DNA of 64,000 nucleotides from an uncultured Rhodospirillaceae bacterium (lineage in GTDB: Bacteria; Pseudomonadota; Alphaproteobacteria; Rhodospirillales; Magnetospirillaceae). The notes under the pieces are model-generated. The model saw only the letters and a list, made by a program, of their open reading frames with translations. It had not been told where the DNA came from and searched no databases. The stretch covers positions 84,200-148,199 of the forward strand of contig CALABS010000070.1 of assembly GCA_937887565.1 (NCBI GenBank). Direction: 5' to 3'. Numbering within the stretch: the first letter of the stretch is position 1; each line of letters begins with the position of its first letter. The position numbers and the translations under genes are program-made. Below are positions 1-10,522 of this stretch, piece after piece.

Positions 1-619
1 TGAGCACCTTGGCGGCCGCCTGCAGCGCCCCCTGGTCGGGCAGCCCGGCCGCCCGCGCCCACACATGCGAGGTGTGGCCGGGGATGTTGCGCTTGGAGAA
101 CATGCTCCGCTTCACCGGATGGTGCTGGAAGTCCGCCGGGATGGTGAGATGCGCCACGCCGCGATAGGCGAGCGCGGTGCGGCAGGCCAGGTCGGCGACG
201 TTCTCCACGTGCTCGGGCCCCATGACCCGGGCGTTGTAGACGGCGACGTCCATGTACAGCTTGTCCAGCTCGACGTCCTGCTGGGCCTGGGTGGACAAGA
301 GGTCGTGGTAGTGCATGCCGGTGATGGCCAGCACCGGGGCGCCGTCCATCTTGGCGTCGTAGAGGCCGTTGAGCAGGTGGATGCCGCCGGGGCCCGAGGT
401 GGCGAGGCAGCAGCCCAGCCGGCCGGTGAACTTGGCCCAGCCGCAGGCCATGAAGGCGGCGGCCTCCTCGTGGCGGACCTGGATGAACCGCACCTTGTCC
501 TGGCGGACCCTCAGGGCCTCCATGATGCCGTTGATGCCGTCGCCGGGCAGGCCGAAGATCACGTCCACCCCCCAGTCGTGGATGGTGTCGATCAGGACGT
601 CGGCGGCTGTCTCGGGCAT
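1..619 (-). CDS. Thiamine-diphosphate enzyme, PoxB/acetolactate-synthase-like (partial, N-terminal part)
   Basis: This gene starts at 619 and runs off the left edge, so only about 206 N-terminal residues are visible. They form the pyrimidine-binding domain of the pyruvate oxidase/acetolactate synthase family. A FGLPGDGINGIMEALR stretch lies near residue 22, followed by VRHEEAAAFMA, which carries the conserved activating glutamate, and then a SGPGG loop. The fit is best with quinone-linked pyruvate dehydrogenase (PoxB) or an uncharacterised TPP-requiring relative. The cofactor-binding C-terminal half needed to choose between them is outside the window. An AGGAG ribosome site precedes the start. 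The gene is divergent from the act operon. Confidence 0.8.
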   Translation of the reverse strand, partial: MPETAADVLIDTIHDWGVDVIFGLPGDGINGIMEALRVRQDKVRFIQVRHEEAAAFMACGWAKFTGRLGCCLATSGPGGIHLLNGLYDAKMDGAPVLAITGMHYHDLLSTQAQQDVELDKLYMDVAVYNARVMGPEHVENVADLACRTALAYRGVAHLTIPADFQHHPVKRSMFSKRNIPGHTSHVWARAAGLPDQGALQAAAKVL

Positions 620-751
620 GGCGCGCTCCTCCCAGGGTTCCCTGGGGAGACAACGGGACGCCGACGGGTTGGGTTCCGTCTCGCCCGAATGCGCGGCCGG
701 TCGCCTTCCGAGACCCCTGACGCTTTGGCGCCGCCACCCCACCTGCCTGCC
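620..751. promoter_or_regulatory. Divergent promoter region with inverted repeat at 631-646
   Basis: This 132-bp spacer separates the divergent PoxB-like gene and actA, so it should hold both promoters. A perfect 7-bp inverted repeat, CCCAGGG-TT-CCCTGGG, lies at 631-646, next to the AGGAG ribosome site of the leftward gene. It could be an operator or a leader hairpin that masks that site. I see no clear -35/-10 pair for actA. Confidence 0.35.
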
Positions 752-1252
752 ATGGCGGTTCCAGCGCGCACCATCGCCCGGTTCGGCGTCGCGGCCCTGG
801 CGGTGGCCGGGATGGCCGGGGTCACGCTGGCCTTTCGCCCGCCGCCTCCCCCCGAGCAGCCGGTCCCGTTCAGCCACGCCATCCATGCCGGCGAGCTGGC
901 GCTCGACTGCCGCTTCTGCCATTGGGCGGTGGAGACCGGCCCCCATGCCGGAATGCCCGACATGGAGACCTGCGCCGGCTGCCACTGGCCGGTGGCCACC
1001 CGTCCGGTCCCCGAGCGCCTGTCCTGGGTCCGCGTCGCCCGGCTTCCCGGCTTCGCCTATTTCAACCACGCGGTCCACATCGCCGCCGACGTCGCCTGCG
1101 CGACCTGCCACGGCGAGGTCGCCGCCATGACCCGCACCCGCGCCCCCGACCAGCCGTGGACCATGTTGTTCTGCCTGGAATGCCACCGCGCCCGCCAGGA
1201 GCCGGCCCACGGCACCGGGCGGCTGACCAACTGCTACGCCTGCCACCGGTGA
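752..1252 (+). CDS. actA: Alternative complex III subunit A, pentaheme cytochrome c
   Basis: The protein (166 aa) has an N-terminal signal-anchor helix at about residues 10-28 followed by a periplasmic domain with five CXXCH heme sites, at C53, C74, C116, C141 and C161. This matches ActA, the pentaheme cytochrome of alternative complex III, a quinol:cytochrome c oxidoreductase unrelated to cytochrome bc1. The start at 752 places the hydrophobic helix at the N-terminus. An in-frame ATG at 689 would add a tail that looks unlike a signal sequence, and neither start has a strong ribosome site. It is the first gene of a complete actABCDEF operon, 4 bases ahead of actB. Confidence 0.88.
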   Translation: MAVPARTIARFGVAALAVAGMAGVTLAFRPPPPPEQPVPFSHAIHAGELALDCRFCHWAVETGPHAGMPDMETCAGCHWPVATRPVPERLSWVRVARLPGFAYFNHAVHIAADVACATCHGEVAAMTRTRAPDQPWTMLFCLECHRARQEPAHGTGRLTNCYACHR

Positions 1253-1256
1253 GGCC

Positions 1257-3914
<2,658 letters not shown>

Positions 3915-3917
3915 GCC

Positions 3918-5255
3918 ATGGCCCGCCACCCCATCCTGCCGCCGCGCCAGGACTACGCCATGGTCACCGCCGAAGTGGCCGACGCCGCCCACGGCCCGGC
4001 GATCCGGCGCCGATGGTGGGTGGCGATGGCGGCGGCGCTGCCGCTGGTGGCGGCCTTCCTGGCCTCGACCGGGCTGCTGTTCTGGCTGGGCACCGGCGTG
4101 TGGGGCATCAACATCCCGGTCAATTGGGGGCTGGCCATCATCAACACCGTGTGGTGGGTGGGCATCGGCCATGCCGGCACCCTGATCTCGTCGCTGCTGC
4201 TGCTGATGGGCGAGGGATGGCGGAACTCGCTCAACCGGTTCGCCGAGGCCATGACCCTGTTCGCGGCCATGATGGCCGGCCTGTTCCCCATCCTTCACCT
4301 CGGCCGGCCAGAGCTGTTCTACTGGAACTTCCCCATCCCCTCGACCTTCGGGGTCTGGCCGCAGTTCCGCAGCCCGCTGGCCTGGGACTTCTTCTCCTTC
4401 GTGTCCTACATCCTGGTGTCGCTGGCCTTCTGGTATGTTGGCCTGATCCCCGACCTCGCCACCCTGCGCGACCGCTCGCATGGCGCCGCCAGGGCGATCT
4501 ACGGGGCGCTGGCGCTGGGCTGGCGCGGCAGCGCCGTGCACTGGGCGCGCTGGCGGCAGGCCTATCTGGGCATCGCCGCGGCCGCCTTCCATCTGGTGAT
4601 CTCGGTGCATTCCGGCGTCGCCATGCTGTTCGCCGGCGGCCCCGTTCCCGGCTGGCACACCACCGTGTTCCCGCCCTATTTCGTGTTCGGCGCGGTGTTC
4701 TCGGGCTTCGCGGTGGTGATCATGCTGGCCATCGGGCTGCGCACCGCCTTCCGGCTGGCGCCGCTGATCACGCCCCGGCACCTGGACATCCTGGGCCGCC
4801 TGCTGCTGGCGACCGGCCTGTTGACGCTGTACGGCTATCTGGCCGACGCCTTCCATGCCTGGTATTCCGGCGACGCCTACGAAATCCGCACCCTGCTCGA
4901 CCGCGTCGAGGGCGAATACGCCTGGAGCGCCTGGACCGCCGTGGCACTGAATTTCGGCGCCATCCAACTGCTGTGGTGGCGACGGGCGCGCGGCTCGCAG
5001 CCGGTCCTGTTCGCCGCCGCGCTGTCGGTGGCCGCCGGCATGTGGTTCGAGCGCTACATGCTGATCGTGTCGGGTCTCTATCGCGACTACCTGCCGTCGT
5101 CGTGGCACATCTACGACGCCAGCCTGTGGGAATGGCTGCTGTTCGCAGGCACCGTCGGCGTGTTCGCGATGCTGTTCCTGCTGTTCGCGCGCTGGCTGCC
5201 GATGGTCTCCATCTTCGAGGTCAAGGAAGTCCTGGAGCGCGAGGGGAAGGGCTGA
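3918..5255 (+). CDS. actC: Alternative complex III subunit C, NrfD/PsrC-like quinol-binding membrane protein
   Basis: This 445-residue protein is strongly hydrophobic, with about ten transmembrane helices, and belongs to the NrfD/PsrC family. In alternative complex III, ActC carries the quinol oxidation site and contacts the ActB iron-sulfur domain. The gene starts 3 bases after actB stops, and its TGA stop shares one base with the actD ATG (TGATG), indicating translational coupling. A shorter paralogue, ActF, is encoded downstream in the same operon. Confidence 0.92.
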   Translation: MARHPILPPRQDYAMVTAEVADAAHGPAIRRRWWVAMAAALPLVAAFLASTGLLFWLGTGVWGINIPVNWGLAIINTVWWVGIGHAGTLISSLLLLMGEGWRNSLNRFAEAMTLFAAMMAGLFPILHLGRPELFYWNFPIPSTFGVWPQFRSPLAWDFFSFVSYILVSLAFWYVGLIPDLATLRDRSHGAARAIYGALALGWRGSAVHWARWRQAYLGIAAAAFHLVISVHSGVAMLFAGGPVPGWHTTVFPPYFVFGAVFSGFAVVIMLAIGLRTAFRLAPLITPRHLDILGRLLLATGLLTLYGYLADAFHAWYSGDAYEIRTLLDRVEGEYAWSAWTAVALNFGAIQLLWWRRARGSQPVLFAAALSVAAGMWFERYMLIVSGLYRDYLPSSWHIYDASLWEWLLFAGTVGVFAMLFLLFARWLPMVSIFEVKEVLEREGKG

Positions 5256-5776
5256 TGTTCTGCCTGCTGGCCGAATTCGCCACCCACCAGAAGCTGACCG
5301 AGGCCGCCGGCGCCGTCCGCCGGGCGGGATACACCCGCATGGACGCCTACAGCCCGTTCCCGGTCGAGGGACTGGCCGACGACCTGGGCTTCACCGAGGA
5401 CAAGGTGCCCTGGCTCACCTTTCTCGGCGGGCTGGCCGGCGCGGCGGCCATGGTGTTCATCCAATGGTGGGCCAGCGTGGTCGACTATCCCATCGACGTG
5501 GGCGGCCGGCCGCTGGCGTCGTGGCCGGCCTTCCTGTTCCCCGCCTTCGAGGTCGGCACCCTGTGGGCGGTGCTGGCGGCGGCCATCGGCATGCTGGTGA
5601 TGAACGGACTGCCGGCCGGCCGCCATCCGCTGCTGCGCTTCGAGGCCTTCCACCTGGCCACCGACGACAAGTTCTTCCTGGCGATCCTGGCCGACGATCC
5701 CCGCTTCGACCCCACCGCCACCCGCCGCCTGCTGGACGGCCTGGGTCCGGAAGGCATATGGGAGGTGCCACCGTGA
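5255..5776 (+). CDS. actD: Alternative complex III subunit D (DUF3341 family)
   Basis: The protein (173 aa) has a soluble N-terminal segment, two transmembrane helices at roughly residues 55-80 and 95-120, and a soluble C-terminal tail. This is the architecture of ActD, the DUF3341 subunit of alternative complex III that packs against the NrfD-like subunits. It contains no heme or metal motifs. Its start overlaps the actC stop and its stop overlaps the GTG start of actE, so it lies inside a tightly coupled operon. Confidence 0.88.
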   Translation: MFCLLAEFATHQKLTEAAGAVRRAGYTRMDAYSPFPVEGLADDLGFTEDKVPWLTFLGGLAGAAAMVFIQWWASVVDYPIDVGGRPLASWPAFLFPAFEVGTLWAVLAAAIGMLVMNGLPAGRHPLLRFEAFHLATDDKFFLAILADDPRFDPTATRRLLDGLGPEGIWEVPP

Positions 5777-6222
5777 GGGCGATGGCGGTGCTTGCCGTGC
5801 TGGCGCTGGCGGCCTGCGGCCCGGCGGACATGGCCGACCAGGACCGCATCGAGCCGTTCGAGCGGCACGGCGCCCTGGTTCCGCCCGAGGGAACGGTATC
5901 CCGGGGCGCCCTGGGCCGGGCGGTGGAGCTGGCGATACAGCCGGTCACGGACGCGGCGCTGCTGGCGCGCGGCGCCGACCGCTTCGCCATCTTCTGCGCT
6001 CCCTGCCACGGCGTGCTGGGCGACGGCGACGGCGACGGCCGCGTGCCGTCCATCCCCACTCCGCCCGACCTCAGGGTGTCGCGCCGTGACGCCGCCGCCA
6101 TGGTGCGGGTGATCACCGAGGGCTTCGGCGCCATGCCCGCCTACGCCAACCGCCTGCCGCCGCGCGACCGCTGGGCGGTGGCGGCCCATATCGAGCGGCT
6201 GCGCGGCGAGGTGCCCCGGTGA
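5773..6222 (+). CDS. actE: Alternative complex III subunit E, monoheme cytochrome c lipoprotein
   Basis: This protein (149 aa) has a short lipoprotein signal (VLALAAC, lipidated C15) and one CAPCH heme site at residues 75-79; M121 in GAMPAY is the likely axial ligand. ActE is the membrane-tethered monoheme cytochrome of alternative complex III and likely passes electrons to the oxidase. The GTG at 5773 is chosen because GGAGG at 5761-5765 sits seven bases upstream and the codon overlaps the actD stop. ATG codons at 5758 and 5782 are in frame but less well placed. Confidence 0.88.
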   Translation: MRAMAVLAVLALAACGPADMADQDRIEPFERHGALVPPEGTVSRGALGRAVELAIQPVTDAALLARGADRFAIFCAPCHGVLGDGDGDGRVPSIPTPPDLRVSRRDAAAMVRVITEGFGAMPAYANRLPPRDRWAVAAHIERLRGEVPR

Positions 6223-7220
6223 CCCGCGCCGCGCCGGCGCTGGCGTTGCTGCTGGGGCTGTTGCTGCTGGCCGCCGGCCTGAGGCTGGACGGCTTCGGCC
6301 GGGCCTATCTGGCGGCGGCCGCCGCCTGGACATCGGTATCGCTGGGCGCCCTGACCCTGGTGGCCGCCAACACCCTGATGGGCGGCCACTGGGCCGTTCT
6401 GGCCGCCCGCGCGCTGGTGCCGGCCATGAAGACCATTCCGTTGGCAGGACTGCTGTTCGTGCCGCTTCTGCTTGCCCCCGACGCCGCATGGCCCTGGGCG
6501 CAAGACGGGTGGACGGCCGACGGCCCCGGCAAGGCGCTGTGGTTCGACCCCGCCCTGGTCGCGGCGCGCACCACCGCCTATTTCTTGGCATGGACCGCGC
6601 TGGCGTGGTGGCTGCCTCCACCGGGCCCCCTTCCCCGCCGATTGCCGCGCGCCGTGACCGCGCTGGCGGCGCAGTTCCTGCTGGGCTCGCTGGCGGGGGT
6701 GGATTGGCTGCTGTCGCTGGACCCGCGCTTCAACTCGTCGATCTTCGGGCTGCTGTTCCTGTCGAACCAGGTGACGGGCGCCATGGCGCTGGCGATCCTG
6801 GCCCGCGACACCAAGCCGGTGGGCAAGCTGGGCGCCATCCTGCTGGCCGCCGTCATCGCCTGGGGCTATTTCGCCGCCATGCAGTATCTGGTGGCGTGGA
6901 CCGCCAACCTGCCCCACGAGGCGGCGTGGTTCCTGCGCCGGCTCGACGGCGGCTGGCGGGCGGTGGCCTGGGCGGTGATCGCCCTGCATGTGGTGCTGCC
7001 GGTGCTGGGATTGATGTGGCGGGGCATCCGCCTGGACCGGCGGCGGCTGCGGGCGATGGCCGCCATGGTGTTCACCGGATTCCTGCTGGACACCGCCTGG
7101 GTGGCGCGCCCCGAGGCCAGGCCGGCCGCCATCCTGTTGGCCTACGCCGGGGTGGGGCTGGTCTGGGCGGCGGGCTTCGCGGTCATTCGCGCGCGGATGC
7201 CTCCCCATCCGCCGACTTGA
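6219..7220 (+). CDS. actF: Alternative complex III subunit F, NrfD-like membrane protein
   Basis: The product (333 aa) is almost entirely hydrophobic with about ten helices and is a shorter relative of ActC. ActF pairs with ActC in the membrane arm of alternative complex III. It is usually considered not to bind quinol and may support proton movement; that functional split is family knowledge, not visible here. It starts with GTG at 6219, overlapping the actE stop by 4 bases. No actG follows; two small lipoprotein genes come next. Confidence 0.85.
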   Translation: MTRAAPALALLLGLLLLAAGLRLDGFGRAYLAAAAAWTSVSLGALTLVAANTLMGGHWAVLAARALVPAMKTIPLAGLLFVPLLLAPDAAWPWAQDGWTADGPGKALWFDPALVAARTTAYFLAWTALAWWLPPPGPLPRRLPRAVTALAAQFLLGSLAGVDWLLSLDPRFNSSIFGLLFLSNQVTGAMALAILARDTKPVGKLGAILLAAVIAWGYFAAMQYLVAWTANLPHEAAWFLRRLDGGWRAVAWAVIALHVVLPVLGLMWRGIRLDRRRLRAMAAMVFTGFLLDTAWVARPEARPAAILLAYAGVGLVWAAGFAVIRARMPPHPPT

Positions 7221-7269
7221 CCCGTGGGGCGCCAGCTTCCCACCTGAGGACGAGAAAAGGAGGTCCGAC

Positions 7270-7467
7270 ATGCATCTGGCGCCGTTCGTCCTCTTGACCC
7301 TGGTTCCCATCGCCGCCTGCGCCGGCTACGAGACCAACTCCCAACTGGTGAACGCCGGCTTCGACCCGGCGCCGGCGGTCACCAACGACGGCTTCTACGA
7401 CGGCGGCGTCTTCGACCAGGACGAATTCAATCCCGAACCAGGCGAGACCACCCGGCAACCGTTGTGA
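7270..7467 (+). CDS. Small lipoprotein linked to the act operon
   Basis: This 65-residue protein has a lipoprotein signal with an IAAC lipobox and an acidic tail rich in Asp, Asn and Pro. A strong AAGGAGG site precedes the ATG. It lies 49 bases after actF on the same strand and its stop overlaps the next small lipoprotein region. I do not recognise the family. Position suggests an accessory or assembly factor for alternative complex III, but no motif shows this. Confidence 0.7.
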   Translation: MHLAPFVLLTLVPIAACAGYETNSQLVNAGFDPAPAVTNDGFYDGGVFDQDEFNPEPGETTRQPL

Positions 7468-7478
7468 GGAGTGACCGC

Positions 7479-7709
7479 ATGATCCGCCGGATCGCCGCCG
7501 TCGCGCTTGCCGTGGGAGTCCTGGGGGGCTGCTCGTGGATCTACGACAGCCCCTACGAGGAGGCCCTCTATTCGCGGGGATCGGTGCAACCACCGCCGTC
7601 CGCCAACGGCCAGCGCGACTTCGAGGCGGCCCTGCCCTACGACCAATCGCCGTGGTTCGACGACGACCGGATGACGGCGCCGCCCGAGGGATACTCCGAT
7701 CCGGAGTGA
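7479..7709 (+). CDS. Small lipoprotein linked to the act operon
   Basis: The product (76 aa) carries a lipoprotein signal with LGGC, followed by a tail rich in Tyr, Pro and acidic residues. ATG at 7479 is preferred over GTG at 7464 because GAGGAG lies about eight bases upstream and the encoded signal then starts with Ile-Arg-Arg. It is the last rightward gene of the act region and converges with the PRC-barrel gene. The function is unknown. Confidence 0.65.
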   Translation: MIRRIAAVALAVGVLGGCSWIYDSPYEEALYSRGSVQPPPSANGQRDFEAALPYDQSPWFDDDRMTAPPEGYSDPE

Positions 7710-7786
7710 CCGGATGGCCCGTTCCGCCGTCTCACCGGGCCGCGCGCGGGGACGGGACAACAACGCCGGCGCGCGTCGCGTGCCGG

Positions 7787-9013
7787 TTATTCCCCGGCCC
7801 GCGCCACCTCGCCCCAGCGGGCGCGCAGGTCGTCCATGGCGGCGGCGAAATGGATGCGCTCGGTTTCCCAGGTCGGGCCTGCGGTCTGGACCAGGGCCTG
7901 CCAGGTCTGCTTGGCGGTCCTCCAGGCGTCGCGCAGGGCGCGGACCCGAGGATCTTCCTCGCCCTGTTCCATCGCCAGGCGGTCGACGCGGTTTTCCCAC
8001 CGGGCCAGGTCGCGGGCCAGGTCCTGCTCGATGCGCTCGCGCTCCGGCGAGGCGATGCGGTCGGGGGTCTCGGCCAGCGGCCGCAGCTCGGGCGCCGGAT
8101 CGCGGGTCCGGCGCGGCTGCAGGGCCAGGACCTGGGGTGCCGGGGCGATGATCACCACCCGCTCCGGTTCCTGCTCGACACGGATCCATTCGCGCGGCAC
8201 CTCGTAGAAGTTGCCGCCATCGGCGCGGCGGACGACGATGGCTTCCACCTCGCCGCCCGGATTGAAGACGAAGCCCTCGACGGTGCCGAACACGCCGCCA
8301 GCGGCGAACTCCGCGTCCGCGCCGTCCAGCCAGCTCGTCTTCCACCCGCCCACATCGGCGCTGGCCGTCCGGTCGCCCTCGGCCAGCAGCCAGTCCACAT
8401 CGGCACGGGTCCAGGGCAGCACGACGGTCGGCAGCCCGATCTGGTGGTCCACCCACTCCCATGGAACCGGGACCCTGGCGGCATCGACCCCGCCCAGGCC
8501 CTCGACGGCGACCACCACGCCGGCGATACGGTTATCGGCGCCGACGACAAGGTCGACCACCTCGCCGATCTCGCCGGTGTTCTCGCCGTGGACCGGCTTG
8601 CCGACCAAGTCGCGCCGCCAGAAGGCGACGCGCTCGGCATCGACCGGGCCGGGCTCGGGAGCCACCGCCGACAGGCGCAGGCGGCGATGGAGCTCGGTCG
8701 TCGCCTCGCCGGTGGCGCGCAGGCCTTCATCGGCCTGGAAGGCGCGGATGGCGTCGCGGGTGTCCTGGTCGATGACACCGTCAACCACGCCGGGGGAATA
8801 GCCCAGCGCGGCCAGCTCCCGCTCGATGCCGAGGGCGGTCGAGGCGGTCAGCGGCTCGGCGTCGCCGATGGCGAGACCCTCGGACCAGCCATAGGGGGAC
8901 CGGTCGCGGTCCAGCGGATCAGGCGCCGCCACGGGGTCGCCGGGCATCTGCCCCAGGGCCGGCATGACCGCCAGGCCGATGGCGGCGCCGACGACGACGG
9001 CGATGAGCGTCAT
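7787..9013 (-). CDS. Exported peptidoglycan-binding and PRC-barrel domain protein
   Basis: This protein (408 aa) starts with a hydrophobic signal (residues 1-21). Next is a peptidoglycan-binding-like repeat at about 55-105 (ELAALGYSPGVVDG, TRDAIRAFQ). Two PRC-barrel-like segments follow: LVGKPVHGENTGEIGEVVDLVV near 135-175, and a second around 235-285 with FGTVEGFVFNPGGEVEAIVV. The C-terminal ~100 residues look helical and charged. PRC-barrels bind partners or RNA in several systems; here the exported context suggests an envelope role. GGAGG precedes the chosen start. It lies 71 bases after the AI-2E permease gene on the same strand. Confidence 0.75.
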   Translation of the reverse strand: MTLIAVVVGAAIGLAVMPALGQMPGDPVAAPDPLDRDRSPYGWSEGLAIGDAEPLTASTALGIERELAALGYSPGVVDGVIDQDTRDAIRAFQADEGLRATGEATTELHRRLRLSAVAPEPGPVDAERVAFWRRDLVGKPVHGENTGEIGEVVDLVVGADNRIAGVVVAVEGLGGVDAARVPVPWEWVDHQIGLPTVVLPWTRADVDWLLAEGDRTASADVGGWKTSWLDGADAEFAAGGVFGTVEGFVFNPGGEVEAIVVRRADGGNFYEVPREWIRVEQEPERVVIIAPAPQVLALQPRRTRDPAPELRPLAETPDRIASPERERIEQDLARDLARWENRVDRLAMEQGEEDPRVRALRDAWRTAKQTWQALVQTAGPTWETERIHFAAAMDDLRARWGEVARAGE

Positions 9014-9084
9014 GCCAGCCTCCCTCGCTCGTGTCTCCCGGATCAACACCGACGTCAACACCGCCGGGCCGGCCGGGTTGCCGG

Positions 9085-10095
9085 CTATCCCGGCCTGTCG
9101 CCCAGGACGCCCTCCACATAGACCATCCGCACCAGCACCATCAGGGCCACCACCAGCGGCGTCGCGAAGACCAGGCCCGAGAAGCCGAACAACGCCGCCA
9201 TGGCCACCGCCGCCGTCACCGTCAGCACCGGCGGCAGGCGCACCACCTTCTCCTGGATGATCGGCATCAGCAGGTTGCCCTCGACCTGCTGGACCCCCAG
9301 GTAGAACAGCGCCACCCACAGGGCGGTGGCGGGGCTGACCGTGAAGGCGAACAGGATGGCGGGCACGGCGGCCAGGACCGGGCCGACGAAGGGAATGAAC
9401 TCCAGCACCAGCGCCAATACCCCCAGCGCCAGCGCCAGCGGGATGTCCAGCAGCAGCAGGCCGACGGTGGTGACCGCCCCGATGACCAGCATGCTGATGC
9501 CCTGGGCCAGCAGCCAGTCGCGCAACGCCCGCCCGACCGCGTCCAATATCTCGCGGGCGCGGGGGCGGGCCGACGGCGGAAACAGCGCCACCAGCCCGTC
9601 GGCGTAGAGCCGGGGTTCCAGCGCCATGAAGATCGTCACCACCAGGATCAGCACCACGTCGGTGGTGGTGGCCAGCACCGACGAGGCCAGGCCGCCCACC
9701 TGCGAGAACAGCCCCATCCCCTGGCCTTCCAGCCCGCTGGTCTGCTCGACCAGGAACTCGCCCCAGGCATGCTGGCGCAGCCAGCTCTCGAAGGCGTCCA
9801 GCGCGCGGGGAATTCCCCGGGTCAGTTGCTGGAACTGCGCCCCCACCCGGTCGCCCACCAGCCAGAACAGCCCGACCAGCACGGCGGCGACGCCCGCCAG
9901 GACCACGGCCACGCCCCAGCGCGGCGGCAGCCGGGTCAGGCGGCACAGCCCGTCGGCCCCGGCCCGCACCGCCACCGCCAGCAGCGTGCCGCCGAACACC
10001 AGCAGCAGCAGGTTGGCCAACTGGATCGCCAGCGCGGCCACCGCCACCACCGCCGCCACCACCAGCAGCCGGCGCAGGAAGGAGGCATCGGTCAT
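9085..10095 (-). CDS. AI-2E family (PerM/TqsA-like) membrane permease
   Basis: The protein (336 aa) has paired N-terminal helices, a soluble middle part, and a C-terminal block of helices with the family motif LEFIPFVGPVLAAVPA. Members of the AI-2 exporter/PerM superfamily transport varied solutes, and some act as sodium/proton antiporters, so the substrate is open. The ATG at 10095 overlaps the stop of the 44-residue protein upstream by 4 bases, tying it to the caa3 oxidase operon. Its job there is unclear; ion handling is one possibility. Confidence 0.85.
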   Translation of the reverse strand: MTDASFLRRLLVVAAVVAVAALAIQLANLLLLVFGGTLLAVAVRAGADGLCRLTRLPPRWGVAVVLAGVAAVLVGLFWLVGDRVGAQFQQLTRGIPRALDAFESWLRQHAWGEFLVEQTSGLEGQGMGLFSQVGGLASSVLATTTDVVLILVVTIFMALEPRLYADGLVALFPPSARPRAREILDAVGRALRDWLLAQGISMLVIGAVTTVGLLLLDIPLALALGVLALVLEFIPFVGPVLAAVPAILFAFTVSPATALWVALFYLGVQQVEGNLLMPIIQEKVVRLPPVLTVTAAVAMAALFGFSGLVFATPLVVALMVLVRMVYVEGVLGDRPG

Positions 10096-10226
10096 CGCTG
10101 GCGCCCCCCACGGGTCCACGGACTGCGGCCGGCGATCTCCATCTCGATGGTGAAGGACGGGAAGGTGCGGATGAGGACGATGGCGGCCAGGGCCGCCATC
10201 TGGAACCATTGCTCGATCAGCCGCAT
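10092..10226 (-). CDS. Tiny membrane protein in the caa3 oxidase operon
   Basis: This 44-residue protein (MRLIEQWFQMAALAAIVLIR at its start) has one hydrophobic helix and a basic, Arg-rich C-terminus. Its start lies inside the 3' end of the 101-residue gene, and its stop overlaps the AI-2E gene start by 4 bases, so it is enclosed in a translationally coupled chain. I do not recognise a named family. Single-helix accessory subunits are common in bacterial oxidases, which makes that role a reasonable inference. Confidence 0.55.
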   Translation of the reverse strand: MRLIEQWFQMAALAAIVLIRTFPSFTIEMEIAGRSPWTRGGRQR

Positions 10227-10522
10227 GGCGGCACCATCCACGAGGTCGCCGCCACCCACAGCGTCGCCAGCAGCGACAGCGCCCCCAGGCCCAGCCCGGC
10301 GGCGCGGTAGAAGCCGGCGGGCTCGATCCGGGCCAGACGCCGCAGCGGCCAGGCCTCGGCGGCCAGGGCGGCGGCGGTCAGCGCCGTCACCGCCGCCAAC
10401 ACGGGCCCCGACGGCCACAGGAAGCGGCAGGCCAAGGCGTGGACGCCGTAAACCAGCAGGAAATAGCCGAACCACAGCCCCGGCGCCGCCACCACCAGCG
10501 TCGCGTCGCGAAGGCTCACCAT
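10217..10522 (-). CDS. Small membrane protein, likely caa3 oxidase accessory subunit
   Basis: This 101-residue protein is predicted to cross the membrane three times (about residues 9-34, 38-60 and 74-95). Its ATG at 10522 precedes and overlaps the stop of the fused oxidase subunit I-III, so it is coupled to it. Size and helix count suggest a subunit IV-like or assembly protein, but no diagnostic motif is visible. It overlaps the following 44-residue gene by 10 bases. Confidence 0.6.
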   Translation of the reverse strand: MVSLRDATLVVAAPGLWFGYFLLVYGVHALACRFLWPSGPVLAAVTALTAAALAAEAWPLRRLARIEPAGFYRAAGLGLGALSLLATLWVAATSWMVPPCG

